Assembly (NCBI RefSeq): GCF_004355185.1
Contig: NZ_CP037922.1
Span: forward strand, 4,186,001-4,250,000
Length of the DNA stretch: 64,000 bases
Source: Hymenobacter radiodurans
GTDB lineage: Bacteria; Bacteroidota; Bacteroidia; Cytophagales; Hymenobacteraceae
Reading direction: 5' to 3'
Shown here: piece after piece, positions 1 to 9,082 of the stretch
Numbering within the stretch: position 1 is the stretch's first letter
How the letters are laid out: every line of letters starts with the position of its first letter
Notes under the pieces: model-generated
What the model was told of the DNA's origin: nothing
What the model saw: the letters and a program-made list of their open reading frames with translations, nothing else
The model's database searches: none
Position numbers and translations under genes: made by a program

Positions 1-530
1 AGGGTCGAATCCTGGGAAGTGGGCTCACCGCCGGGGTCCTGCACCCAGCCTGAGTTGTGAATGCCAGGCTTCGGCGCAGGCTGCGGGCCGGCTTTGTAGT
101 CCTTGTTCCAGCAATCGTCGAAGAACACGAACATGGTCTTGATCTTGTGCTTGTCGGCGATGCCCAGGTATTGATCCATGCGCTTCTTAAATCCTTGCGG
201 GTCTTGCTCCCACGCCAAGTGATGCAAAAACACGCGCATGGTATTGAACCCGATACTTTCGGCGTAACCTAACTCCTTGTCGATGGTAGCAGGATCGAAG
301 GTGGCCGCTTGCCACATTTCGAGTTGGTTGATGGCGGTGCTGGGCGTAAAATTGGCCCCCGACATCCAATCCTGGGCTTTATACCAGGCGTTGGCTTTTT
401 CCGGCGTCCAGCGGGTACCAACCGCGGCTTTGGACGTTTTGGCTGCTTTGGTTTTTCGATTTTGAGCTTGTAGCTGAACGTCGGGCGTGGCCACCAACAA
501 CAGCAGAATAAATAGCAGAGCTTTCTTCAT
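1..530 (-). CDS. Secreted TIM-barrel glycoside hydrolase (annotated '1,4-beta-xylanase' type), 3' part missing
   Basis: The minus strand is open from an ATG at 530 to the window edge, giving the first 176 residues. The start MKKALLFILLLLVATP is a signal peptide, so the enzyme is exported. Residues 40-75 read RWTPEKANAWYKAQDWMSGA and then NFTPSTAINQLEMWQA, the typical opening of a Bacteroidota clan GH-A family usually named 1,4-beta-xylanase or cellulase-like hydrolase. Further on, ESIGFNTMRVFLHHLAWEQD and KTMFVFFDDCWNKD are barrel strands. Catalytic glutamates would lie beyond the window. It precedes several GH43 genes, which fits a hemicellulose role; the true substrate cannot be told from the sequence. 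Confidence 0.8.
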   Translation of the reverse strand, partial: MKKALLFILLLLVATPDVQLQAQNRKTKAAKTSKAAVGTRWTPEKANAWYKAQDWMSGANFTPSTAINQLEMWQAATFDPATIDKELGYAESIGFNTMRVFLHHLAWEQDPQGFKKRMDQYLGIADKHKIKTMFVFFDDCWNKDYKAGPQPAPKPGIHNSGWVQDPGGEPTSQDST

Positions 531-711
531 GCGCTTAAGATTTGGGGAGAGTGTGGATGTATAGGAAGTTTTCTCAAAGCTTCGAGCTACTTACTGGCAC
601 TGGCAGGAGGCAGCGTACCGAAGCGAATTTGCACGTTGTGGCCGCTGGCGGGTCGTTTTTAAGAATTTACACTGCTTAGGGCCAAGCCTGCCTTTTAATA
701 GTGAGCAACGT
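531..711. other. Intergenic region without recognised features
   Basis: This 181-bp gap separates two minus-strand hydrolase genes. I see no gene, hairpin with a T-run, or AAACGTTT palindrome in it. Confidence 0.5.
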
Positions 712-1767
712 TTACTTTTCGCCGGAGGGCCTGGGCAGGGCTACTCCAGTGGAAATGGGCTGCCCAAAGCTGGGCGTATCATCGGCATTCCAGGTAAACT
801 TCTGGGCGCGGGGCGTGCGAAACCGGCCGCAGCCCTGGCCTGCCTCGTCGTTGGCGTGGTAGAGAATCCAGTCTTCGGTGCCATCCGGCGATTTGAAGAA
901 GGAGTTATGACCCGGTGCGTACACTTTTACCGCGGGCGCCTGCTGAAAAACGGGCGTTATGGTTTTGGTCCACGAGCCGGGCTTGAGTAGGTCGCTGGTA
1001 GCCGAGGCGGAGAGCATGCCCAAAGCGTACGTATCGGTCCAGCAGCCACTAGCTGAATAAATTAGGTGAATTTTCTTGCCGTGGCGCAGCAGCTGCGGAC
1101 CTTCGTTCACATCCACATGGGGCGGATCGTTTGGGTTGTTTAAGTCGCCATTGCGCTCCCAGTGGAAGACAGGGGTGGAAAGTTTGTGCCGCTCCCCATC
1201 TATAGTCCAGGGGTTTTTCATCTTGGCGATGTAGATTTCCTGGCGGCCGTTTACGTCGCCCTCCCAGCCCGACCACACAAAATACAGCTGCCCATCGTGG
1301 TCGTATACCGAGCCGTCGATGGCCCATTTATCGGTGGGGTCCGTTATTTTGCCTTTGTCAACCCACGTGCCTTCCATTGGATCGGGCGAGGAATTTTCGA
1401 GCACCCACAAACGGTGCGTTTGGTTGGTGCCGGCGTCGGCGGCGTAGTACAGGTACCATTTGCCCCCCAGATAATGCAGCTCCGGCGCCCAGATATCCTT
1501 GGAGTTGGGGCCGGTGGCAGGCGGCGTCCAGACTACTTTTTTGGGAGCGTTCTTCAGCTGGCTTAATGACTTAGTTTTCCAGAGCGTGATGTTGCGGCCC
1601 GTCGTGTTGGTGTAGTAGTAATAGCCGTCTTTGTAAATGCTCCACGGATCGGCTCCTCCAGGCAAGAGTGGATTTGTAAAGGTGTTATCGGAAGCAGCCG
1701 GCGTTTGGGCCCAGGCGGCGGGCCCCACGCTACAGCCGAGCAGAAGCAAAAGCAGCAGTTTTTTCAT
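712..1767 (-). CDS. Secreted GH43 family glycosidase (arabinofuranosidase/xylosidase type)
   Basis: This is a 351-residue five-bladed beta-propeller hydrolase with signal peptide MKKLLLLLLLGCSVGPAAWAQ. The ATG at 1767 is chosen because an in-frame ATG three codons upstream would place HR before the Lys-rich n-region. The three GH43 carboxylates are visible: Asp in GGADPW (catalytic base), Asp in WAIDGSVYDHDG (pKa modulator) and Glu in VNEGPQLL (acid). FTNPLL followed by GADPWSIYKDGYYYYTNT is the classic opening. Members remove alpha-L-arabinofuranosyl or beta-xylosyl units from arabinoxylan or arabinan. It is a close paralogue of the gene at 2052-3073, with a palindromic repeat of about 217 bp between them. 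Confidence 0.9.
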   Translation of the reverse strand: MKKLLLLLLLGCSVGPAAWAQTPAASDNTFTNPLLPGGADPWSIYKDGYYYYTNTTGRNITLWKTKSLSQLKNAPKKVVWTPPATGPNSKDIWAPELHYLGGKWYLYYAADAGTNQTHRLWVLENSSPDPMEGTWVDKGKITDPTDKWAIDGSVYDHDGQLYFVWSGWEGDVNGRQEIYIAKMKNPWTIDGERHKLSTPVFHWERNGDLNNPNDPPHVDVNEGPQLLRHGKKIHLIYSASGCWTDTYALGMLSASATSDLLKPGSWTKTITPVFQQAPAVKVYAPGHNSFFKSPDGTEDWILYHANDEAGQGCGRFRTPRAQKFTWNADDTPSFGQPISTGVALPRPSGEK

Positions 1768-1795
1768 TCTATGCAATTGTAAACTCTAGTTCTAG

Positions 1796-2012
1796 GCGGT
1801 CATGCGGAGCGGAGCGAAGCATCTCGCGTGCTGATGTTGCCAAGCTAACTGTATAAATCATCTGTCATCCTGAGCTTGCGAAGGACCTTATGGCAGTTAA
1901 ACGACTAGTATTACTATGACTCGTTTCAGGGTGAGAAGGTCCTTCCTTCGTCAGGATGACAACGAAACAACATCAGCACGCGAGATGCTTCGCTCCGCTC
2001 TGCATGACCGCC
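1796..2012. repeat. Nested REP-like inverted repeat (two repeat types, one inside the other)
   Basis: The outer arms, 1796-1840 and 1968-2012, are 45 bp and complementary except at one position. They carry the GTCATGC..GAGC / GAAGCATCTCGCG signature. Inside them sits a second, imperfect pair, 1864-1889 and 1936-1960, with the signature GTCATCCTGA / GAAGGACCTT. The element lies between two GH43 genes and contains no ORF. Both signatures recur elsewhere in the window. Confidence 0.9.
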
Positions 2013-2051
2013 TTTATCATTTATAGAAAGCTCTCAAAAAAGCCCCCAGCC

Positions 2052-3073
2052 TTATTTGGAAGTGCCGCTAGGGCGAGGCAGCGGCTTTTTGGTTGATACA
2101 GGGGCGCCAAAGTTGGGCGTGCCATCGGTATTCCAGGTAAAAGGCTGCATGCGCGAGCTGCGCTGTTCGCATTTGCCGGTGGCAGCATCTTTGGCGTGAT
2201 ACACTATCCAATCCTGCTTACCGTCCGGCGACTTGGTGAAGCTGTTGTGGCCGGGGCCATATACGCTATTGGCCTCCGACTTTTTGAACACTGGCTGGGG
2301 GCTTTTTTCCAGGAACCGGCTTGCAGCAGATCGGCATTTTGGTCGGCCGTGAGCATGCCCAGCGAGTAGTTGTCGTCCCAGCAAGCGCTGGCTGAGTACA
2401 CAAGAAATAGCTGGCCTTTTTTGCCCGGCAAAAATTCTGGGCCTTCCAGAATCTGGCGCCCGCCGCCTTTTTCCCAGTCGTAAGTAGGTGTGGCAATCGT
2501 CACTTCCTTGCCGGCTTGCAGGGTCCAGGGGTTCTCCATGGGCGCAATTGCCAGTACGCTTTGCGGCCCCACGTAGGCCGAATACACGAAATAACGTTTC
2601 CCTTTATGCTCAAATACGCTGCCGTCGAGGCCTGTGTATTTTGTATTTACCTTGCCCCTGTCAGTCCAGGTTCCGGTGGTAGGGTCGGCACTGGCGTTTT
2701 CCAGCACGAATACGTAGCGCGTGTTATCCCCAAAATTTGCCTTGTCGGTAGCTGTATAATAGAGGTACCATTTACCATCTAGGAAATGTAGCTCTGGCGC
2801 CCATATCTCATATGAGTTCGGCCCTGTAGCAGGTGGCATCCACACCGTTACGGGCTTGGCCTCACGCACTTGGCTCAAGTCTTTGGTTTTCCACAGTACC
2901 AAGCGGTTGCCCATGGTATTTGTGTAATAATAGGTATCGCCCTGCCGGATAACCCACGGATCGGGGCCATTAGCGAGCAAGGGATTGGTGAAGGTGGCCG
3001 CCGTTTGGGCCTCACTCACGAAGGGCATAACGGCGAGCATTGCCAGCAAGAGAAAGCGTTGTTTGATATTCAT
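2052..3073 (-). CDS. Secreted GH43 family glycosidase, frame broken at a G5 tract
   Basis: A GH43 propeller enzyme of 340 residues after repair. The start at 3073 gives signal peptide MNIKQRFLLLAMLAVMPFVSEAQ. Catalytic residues are Asp in GPDPWVIRQGD, Asp in TGLDGSVFEHKG and Glu in LEGPEFLP. The reading frame shifts at 2297-2301: as written it runs into PSQCSKSRRP, but one more base in this tract gives KKAPQPVFKKSEANSVYGPG, continuing into HNSFTKSPDGKQDW exactly as in the paralogue at 712-1767. The C-terminal part then ends at 2052. Its start lies 18 bp from a CAAACGTTTG palindrome, so LacI-type control is likely. Confidence 0.88.
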
Positions 3074-3090
3074 AGGTAGAGTAGTACACG

Positions 3091-3100
3091 CAAACGTTTG
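3091..3100. promoter_or_regulatory. Palindromic LacI-type operator candidate (CAAACGTTTG)
   Basis: A perfect 10-bp palindrome lies 18 bp upstream of the GH43 start at 3073. It shares the AAACGTTT core with the sites at 3359 and 19242. LacI/GalR proteins typically bind such centrally CG-symmetric sites. Regulator assignment (the LacI gene at 7968) is inferred from proximity. Confidence 0.6.
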
Positions 3101-3358
3101 TTTAGTAGCCGCAACAACTACTATATCACGTTGGAGCCGAAAGTTGCCGGAGCGGCGCATGCCGCAGCAAGTCAGCATCAATCCGGTTGAGATAAAGGTT
3201 CTTATTCGTACTCATGGGCTGCTAGTGAAGGAAGAAAAGCCGATAATCCTTCCTAGGTAACGACTGCTGTTTCAGCCAATTTTACTAGTGCAGTAGGAAG
3301 TTGCCAGGATAAGTTTGGACGAGCGATGCGGCCAATCTAAGACAGATTATTATATTGT

Positions 3359-3370
3359 GCAAACGTTTGC
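3359..3370. promoter_or_regulatory. Palindromic LacI-type operator candidate (GCAAACGTTTGC)
   Basis: A perfect 12-bp palindrome 65 bp upstream of the GH172 start at 3436, in the divergent region shared with the GH43 gene at 3073. With the site at 3091 it forms a pair about 270 bp apart, one per gene. Confidence 0.65.
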
Positions 3371-3435
3371 GCATAGTTACGCTTCCGGTTATTCGCTTCC
3401 CCGTCCCGACTAGCCACCGTACTTAACCTCTGCTT

Positions 3436-4580
3436 ATGCTACGAAACACGCTACTCTTTCTCCTACTTTTGGGCACTCTGGGGCCAGTTATGGCTCAAAA
3501 AGCCACCTTCAATGGACTCGGTTCTGAATTAGGAAATCTGTACCGGCTCTCCGACGCCCAGACCCGCTCCATCAGCCCCGAAAACTTTAACGGCGCGAAA
3601 GGAAAAGGCGGCATGGCTACGGAAGGAACCGGCAAAAACGCTTCCCGCGACTTGGGCCAAGGCTGGAAAGTAAGCCCTAGTGTAATCATCAAAGCCGGCC
3701 AAACGATTACGGTGGCCGAAATCAATGGCTCGGGGCCATTCAGCACATCTGGATGACACCTACCGGACTGTGGCGGTTTGCCATTTTGCGCATGTATTGG
3801 GATGAGGAGAAAGAGCCCTCGGTAGAAGTACCGGTGGGCGATTTTTTTGGCCAAGGCTGGGGTCAAGTAGCCATGCTCAACTCCATTCCGGTTGTGGTAA
3901 ACCCCGGTAGCTCATTCAATTCCTACTGGTTGATGCCCTTCCGTAAGAAGTGTCGCATCACGATGGAGAATATCGATGAGAAGGACATGGTGCTGTATTA
4001 CCAAATAGACTACACCCTCACCGATGTGCCCAACGATGCGGCCTACTTTCACGCCCAGTTTCGGCGCCAGAACCCGACCCAGTACAAAGTCCCCTACACC
4101 ATCTTGGACGGCGTAAAAGGCCGCGGGCACTACGTGGGCACCTATATGGCCTGGGGCGTGAACAGCAACGATTGGTGGGGCGAAGGCGAAATCAAGTTCT
4201 ACATGGATGGCGACAAGGAGTGGCCCACCATCAATGGCACCGGCACCGAAGACTACTTTTTGGGTTCCTACAACTTCGAAAACAAGAAAACCAAGCAGTA
4301 TCAAGAGTACACCACACCCTACGTGGGTTTGCACCAGGTAATAAGGCCCGACGGGCTGTATCAGGCCAATACGCGTTTCGGAATGTACCGCTGGCACATC
4401 CCGGATCCGGTCCGCTTCCAGCAAGATTTGCGCATTACCATTCAGGCGTTGGGCTGGCGCTACAATGGCCGATATCTGCCCCTACAGGATGATGTGGCGT
4501 CAACGGCTTTTTGGTACCAAACGGAGCCGCACGCGCCATTTCCTAAGCTACCTAGCAAAGACGATTTAGAAACCAAGTAA
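3436..4580 (+). CDS. DUF2961 (GH172) family protein, frame broken at a G4 tract
   Basis: After repair this is a 381-residue secreted DUF2961 protein with signal peptide MLRNTLLFLLLLGTLGPVMAQ. DUF2961 corresponds to CAZy family GH172, whose characterised members act on fructofuranosyl or D-arabinofuranosyl linkages. The family signature PENFNGAKGKGGMATEGTGK (residues 49-68) and NGTGTEDYFLGSYNFE are clear. The frame is broken at 3732-3735: adding one G to the tract gives EINGSGAIQHIWMTPTG, the expected family sequence, instead of a stop at 3756. It lies divergent from a GH43 gene, with operator-like palindromes between them. A furanosidase role on arabinose side chains is inferred; the exact substrate is unknown. 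Confidence 0.85.
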
Positions 4581-4654
4581 CGCTCAGTTCAGCATTGCAT
4601 CTGGCCCAACTCATCCTACATCAACACGTCAATTCGTCATTTTTGCCCCCCACT

Positions 4655-5787
4655 ATGCCTCTTCACTCCTCCCGTCGCGAATTTCTTCAGCGCAGCACGC
4701 TCGGTTTGGGCGCGCTGGCGTTCTTGCCTTACTGTACTTCTCGCAGCAACGAAGCCGCAGATAGCAACCCCGAAGCGCCCACTGAAGGTAAAGCTGAAAG
4801 CGGTGGTACCTATACCAACCCCGTGTACGCGGGCAGTTTCCCGACCCATTTGTGCTGCGGCACGAGGGCACGTATTACGCCTTTGCCACCACCGGCCAAA
4901 GCCAGAAAAAAGACGGACGCATTTTCTCTATTCTGACTTCCAAAAATCTTTACGATTGGGAGGAAGTAGGCGGCGCGCTCACGCCCCCCACCGGTTCGGA
5001 AGGAGCCGATTTTTGGGCCCCAGAAGTGGTGTTTGTCAACGGCAAGTTCTACATGTACTACTCCAGAGGTGGCGGCGCTATCAACGCCAATGTGGGCCAC
5101 CGCCTGCACGTAGCTACCAGTGATAAACCAGCCGGGCCCTATGAGGAAGTGGCACTGATGGACGTACCGGAAAGCAAGTTTACCATTGATGCTCACCCCT
5201 TTCAGGACACCGATGGCTCGTGGTACCTTTTCTACGCCCGCGACTTTATCGACTCCAACGACGGCTATTATCCGGGCACCGGCCTCGTGGTAGATCGACT
5301 CATCGACATGACCAAGCTGGCCAATGAAAGCCGCACCGTCATGCGGGCTCGCCACCCCTGGACGCTGTTTGAAGCCAATCGCCGCATGCCTATTTATGAC
5401 AACAAGGTGTTTGCCCAATGGCACACGCTGGAAGGACCATTTATGCGTAAGCACGAAGGCAAATACTACTGTTTCTACAGCGGCGCCAACTTCCTGACCG
5501 ACCGCTACGGCGTCGATTTTGTGGTTGCTGATTCTATTCTCGGGCCTTACTCCGATGCGGGTGCCGAGAAAGGTGCTCGCGTGCTGCACTCAGTTCCCGG
5601 CAAAGTGCGTGGGCCGGGCCACCACTCCCACGCCATGAGCCCCGATGGCAGAACCGAAGTACTCGTATATCACGCTTGGGACGAAGCCATGAAAGAGCGG
5701 CAACTATGCATCGACCCGCTCCTCTGGACACCCGAAGGCCCCCGCTGCCAGGGCCCTACCTACACGCCTCAGCCTCGCTTGACGTAG
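4655..5787 (+). CDS. Exported GH43-type glycosidase with twin-arginine-like leader, frame broken at a C3 tract
   Basis: The ATG at 4655 gives SSRREFLQRSTLGLGALAFL and then PYCTS, a Tat-like leader that could also be a lipoprotein signal. The body is a GH43 propeller of 377 residues after repair. At 4840-4842 the written frame goes to SFPTHLCCGT; adding one C gives AGSFPDPFVLRHEGTYYAFA, which contains the catalytic Asp (FPDPF). The second Asp is in FTIDAHPFQDTDG and the acid Glu in LEGPFMRKHEGKYY. The C-terminal RGPGHHSHAMSPDG is also typical. The gene follows GH172 by 74 bp and precedes an acetylesterase, so these three may be co-transcribed. Confidence 0.87.
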
Positions 5788-5805
5788 AGAGTTTCGCCCC
5801 CTAGA

Positions 5806-5835
5806 ACGTCATGCAGCGCACCGCGAAGCATGACC
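5806..5835. repeat. Short degenerate REP-like palindrome
   Basis: The stretch begins with GTCATGCAGCGC and ends with GCGAAGCATGAC. It is a short, decayed relative of the GTCATGC/GAAGCATCTC repeats, located just after the GH43 stop. Confidence 0.6.
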
Positions 5836-5885
5836 GCTACTAATTAAATAATTAAGCTGAATTCTTGTTCTACGTATTGCTCTTT

Positions 5886-7874
5886 ATGAGACTTATCAAA
5901 TATCCTCTTCTCCTACTGACTTTGCTTACGCAGCTTTCGGCGCAAGCTACCGTGCGTGTGCCGAAGCTGGTGGGCGACCATATGGTGCTTCAGCGAGATA
6001 AGCCTCTGCAACTCTGGGGTTGGGCTGATGGGGGCGAAGCCGTAACAGTTTCGTTTCGAGGGAAAAGCTACCCGGCCAAAACGGGCGGACCGGGGAACAA
6101 ATGGACGGTGACGCTGCCGGCTCAGCCAACGGGCGGCCCTTACGAGATGAGTATCAAAGGCTCGAATACCATCCAAATTCGCGACATTTTGCTGGGTGAT
6201 GTGTGGCTGGCTTCCGGGCAGTCGAACATGGAATGGCCGCTGCAACAGAACGTAGTCAATTTTAAGCAGGAAATAGCCCAGGCAAATTTTCCTCGTATTC
6301 GCCTGCTCAATGTGCAGGATGCCACGGCGGCTACCCCACAGGCGGACTTTAAGAGTGAGGGCTGGAAAGTGTGCAGTCCCGAAACCGTGGGGGGCTTTTC
6401 GGCCGTGGCATACTTCTTCGGGCGCGATCTACACCAGCAGTACAAGGTACCCATCGGGTTGATTTCGAGTGAATGGGGCGGCACACCCGCCGAAGCCTGG
6501 ACCAGCGGACAAACCTTGCGCAACTTCCCGGAATTTGCCCCCCAGGTGGCAGCTTTAGAGTCCAGCACGGGTCCGGCGCGCCAGCAGGCCGATTATCAGG
6601 CCGCCCTAGCCGCGTGGAAGAAAAGCCCTGCCAGTCAGGATCGGGGCCTGATACCTGGGCTGACTTCTTGGACTGATCCGGCTTACACACCTACCAATTG
6701 GCCCACGATGCAACTGCCCGGACTATGGGAAGACCAGCCGGAGCACCCCGAGCTGCGCGGCTTCGACGGCATTATCTGGCTACGCAAGGAAATAACGCTG
6801 CCTACCACCGCCGCTGGTCAGCCGCTTACGCTTTCGCTGGCCCAAATCGATGACCGTGACTCAACCTGGTTCAATGGTGTATTGGTGGGCAGCACCAACG
6901 GCTACACCCAACCCAGACGCTACACGGTGCCAGGTACTGCCGTGCGTGCCGGCCGCAACGTCATTGCGGTGCGCGTTGTAGATACGGGCGGAGGTGGGGG
7001 CATCTGGGGCAAGCCTGAGGAGCTTTATCTCAAAACGGCTACCCAAACTATGCCGCTAAATGGCCCCTGGCAATACCAACCTGCCTATGATCCGGCCAGC
7101 GTACCAAAAAATCCCTTCCCCGGCGGCACCCAAAACCAGCCGACTATGCTTTACAATGCCATGATTGCTCCGCTAGTACCCTACGCCCTGAAGGGTGTGA
7201 TCTGGTATCAGGGCGAGAGCAACGCCGAGCGCGCGTATCAGTACCGCGCGTTGTTTCCGGCCCTTATTCAGGATTGGCGCACCCAGTTCGGACAGAAAGA
7301 CCTTCCTTTCCTATATGTACAGTTGGCCAGTTTTGGTCCCCAGCAAGATCAACCCGCCGACTATGCCTGGGCTGAGTTGCGGGAAGCTCAACTGATGACG
7401 CTTGCGCAACCGAGTACTGGCATGGCCGTGGCTCTGGACCTTGGTAACCCCAATGATATTCACCCCCTCAATAAGCAAGATGTAGGGCATCGTCTAGCCC
7501 TAGAAGCGCGGCGCGTGGCCTACGGCGATAAAGCCGTAGTTTCTTCCGGCCCCGCCTATAAGTCGATGAAGGTGGAGGGTAACCGCGTTCGGCTGCAATT
7601 CGATAATATGGGCAGCGGCCTCATACTGAAAGATAGCAGCGGGCCCTACCTCAGAGGCTTTGCCATTGCCGGCGCCGACCGCAAGTTTGTGTGGGCTCAG
7701 GGCAAGCTGGAGGGTAATTCGCTCGTACTCTATAGCGATCAAGTAGCCAAGCCGGTTGCCGTGCGCTATGCTTGGGGCAACAGCCCATTTGTCAATCTTT
7801 ATAATAAAGAAAACCTGCCAGCCTCGTCCTTTCGCACAGATACTTGGCCGGGTGTCACGGAAGGTAAAAAGTAA
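5886..7874 (+). CDS. Secreted SASA-family (sialate O-acetylesterase-like) carbohydrate acetylesterase
   Basis: This 662-residue protein starts MRLIKYPLLLLTLLTQLSAQ (signal peptide; an ATG seven codons upstream is less fitting). VRVPKLVGDHMVLQRDKPLQ opens the N-terminal beta domain. The SGNH nucleophile is the Ser in LASGQSNMEWPL; WYQGESNAERAYQYR and DIHPLNKQDVGHR supply the other blocks, including the catalytic His. Residues about 240-400 hold an inserted jelly-roll domain, as usual for this family (LRKEITLP, IDDRDSTWFNG, GRNVIAVRVVDTGGGG). Although annotated for sialate, Bacteroidota members in xylan loci often remove acetyl groups from xylan; that role is inferred from the neighbouring GH43 and LacI genes. 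Confidence 0.88.
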   Translation: MRLIKYPLLLLTLLTQLSAQATVRVPKLVGDHMVLQRDKPLQLWGWADGGEAVTVSFRGKSYPAKTGGPGNKWTVTLPAQPTGGPYEMSIKGSNTIQIRDILLGDVWLASGQSNMEWPLQQNVVNFKQEIAQANFPRIRLLNVQDATAATPQADFKSEGWKVCSPETVGGFSAVAYFFGRDLHQQYKVPIGLISSEWGGTPAEAWTSGQTLRNFPEFAPQVAALESSTGPARQQADYQAALAAWKKSPASQDRGLIPGLTSWTDPAYTPTNWPTMQLPGLWEDQPEHPELRGFDGIIWLRKEITLPTTAAGQPLTLSLAQIDDRDSTWFNGVLVGSTNGYTQPRRYTVPGTAVRAGRNVIAVRVVDTGGGGGIWGKPEELYLKTATQTMPLNGPWQYQPAYDPASVPKNPFPGGTQNQPTMLYNAMIAPLVPYALKGVIWYQGESNAERAYQYRALFPALIQDWRTQFGQKDLPFLYVQLASFGPQQDQPADYAWAELREAQLMTLAQPSTGMAVALDLGNPNDIHPLNKQDVGHRLALEARRVAYGDKAVVSSGPAYKSMKVEGNRVRLQFDNMGSGLILKDSSGPYLRGFAIAGADRKFVWAQGKLEGNSLVLYSDQVAKPVAVRYAWGNSPFVNLYNKENLPASSFRTDTWPGVTEGKK

Positions 7875-7967
7875 GATACTTTTTGCGTAGATTACTCAAC
7901 CTTTTTGCGCCATTTTTTGCATTAAGTGTTGCGTAGCTATTTCTTTATTCTCTAAAAATCTACTTCT

Positions 7968-9005
7968 GTGGCCAGCAAGCGAGCGTCTATTTCGGATATG
8001 GCGAAAGAGCTGAATGTATCCGTTTCCACCATTTCGCGGGCGCTTAGCAATCATTCCAGTATTAGCGAGGCTACGAAGAAAAAAGTGTGGAAGCTGGCGC
8101 AAGAGCTTAACTATCAGCCCAACCACTTAGCGGCGGCACTACGCAAAGGCAAGAGCAATTTGCTGGGCGTAATAGTGCCCCACATCGACGGTCACTTCTT
8201 TTCCTCCGTAATGCATGGCATCGAGACAGTGGCCAGCAAAGCGGGTTTCAACGTGTTGATTTGCCAATCGAACGAGGACGTAACGCACGAGCGCAAAAAC
8301 ATCGAAACGCTTATTAATGCGCAGGTAGAAGGCATCTTGGTGTCGCTGGCCCGCACCACCCGCGACTTCAAGCATTTTGAAAAGGTCCGCAAACGGGAGA
8401 TTCCACTCGTGTTTTTTGACCGGGTTTTGGAAGGGCAAGATGTGAATGCCGTGGTCATCGACGACCGCGAGGGCGGTTATCTGACTACCAAGCACCTCAT
8501 CGCCCAAGGCTGCCGGCGCATTGCGCATTTTGCGGGTCCGCAGCACCTAAATATCTACAAAAATCGTCGCCAAGGCTACTTTGATGCCCTACGGGAACAC
8601 GATTTACCCATCAATGAGGAGCTTATTTTTTACTGCGACATGACCCTAGAAGACGGCATTGTGGGCATGAAGCACCTGCTGCAGCTGCCGGAAGTGCCCG
8701 ATGCCGTGTTTTCGGCCAGCGACTTCTCCATTGTAGGAGCGATGCAAGTGCTCAAAGCCCAGCGCCTGCGGGTGCCGGAGGATATAGCCTTGGTCGGCTT
8801 CAGCAACGAGTCATTCACCTCCCTCACGGAGCCCATGCTCACCTCCGTCGACCAGCGCTGCGAGCAGATGGGGCAGTCGGCGGTGCGCCTGTTTTTGGAG
8901 CTAGTGGAGGAAAAAAGCACGAAGTTTTCGCCCCGCCGCATCGTACTTCAGCCTGACCTTATTATTCGGGATTCTTCAATCAAGGACAAAGTCGGCGGAA
9001 AGTAA
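7968..9005 (+). CDS. LacI/GalR family transcriptional regulator
   Basis: A 345-residue repressor starting with GTG at 7968 (no in-frame ATG precedes the DNA-binding domain). Residues 8-50 form the helix-turn-helix: SISDMAKELNVSVSTISRAL, then the hinge region ELNYQPNHLAAALRKGKSN. The rest is a periplasmic-binding-like sensor domain (LLGVIVPHIDGHFFSSVMHG, DAVFSASDFSIVGAMQVLKA, DIALVGFSNESFTSLTEPML). The ligand is probably a xylan- or arabinan-derived sugar. It follows the acetylesterase gene by 93 bp on the same strand and probably acts on the AAACGTTT palindromes near 3.1-3.4 kb. Transcription ends in the long palindrome at its stop codon. Confidence 0.93.
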   Translation: MASKRASISDMAKELNVSVSTISRALSNHSSISEATKKKVWKLAQELNYQPNHLAAALRKGKSNLLGVIVPHIDGHFFSSVMHGIETVASKAGFNVLICQSNEDVTHERKNIETLINAQVEGILVSLARTTRDFKHFEKVRKREIPLVFFDRVLEGQDVNAVVIDDREGGYLTTKHLIAQGCRRIAHFAGPQHLNIYKNRRQGYFDALREHDLPINEELIFYCDMTLEDGIVGMKHLLQLPEVPDAVFSASDFSIVGAMQVLKAQRLRVPEDIALVGFSNESFTSLTEPMLTSVDQRCEQMGQSAVRLFLELVEEKSTKFSPRRIVLQPDLIIRDSSIKDKVGGK

Positions 9006-9082
9006 AGGACATCTTTTCTACCGCAAAAAAGCCCCCAGAAATATTTCTGGGGGCTTTTTTGCGGTAGAAAAGATGTCCTTTA
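9003..9082. terminator. 80-bp perfect palindrome acting as bidirectional terminator
   Basis: The sequence is its own reverse complement over 80 bp, centred between 9042 and 9043, without a loop beyond the turn. It begins at the TAA of the LacI gene and ends at the TAA of the minus-strand prmA gene. The core has an AAAAAAGCCCCC / GGGGGCTTTTTT stem with T-runs on both strands, as in an intrinsic terminator. Confidence 0.9.

Noticed and set aside
1796..2012. Insertion sequence
   Set aside because: No transposase ORF lies between the arms; the whole unit is only 217 bp.
4810..5589. A 259-codon open frame opposite the GH43 gene
   Set aside because: Antisense shadow; the plus strand encodes all three GH43 carboxylates after repair.
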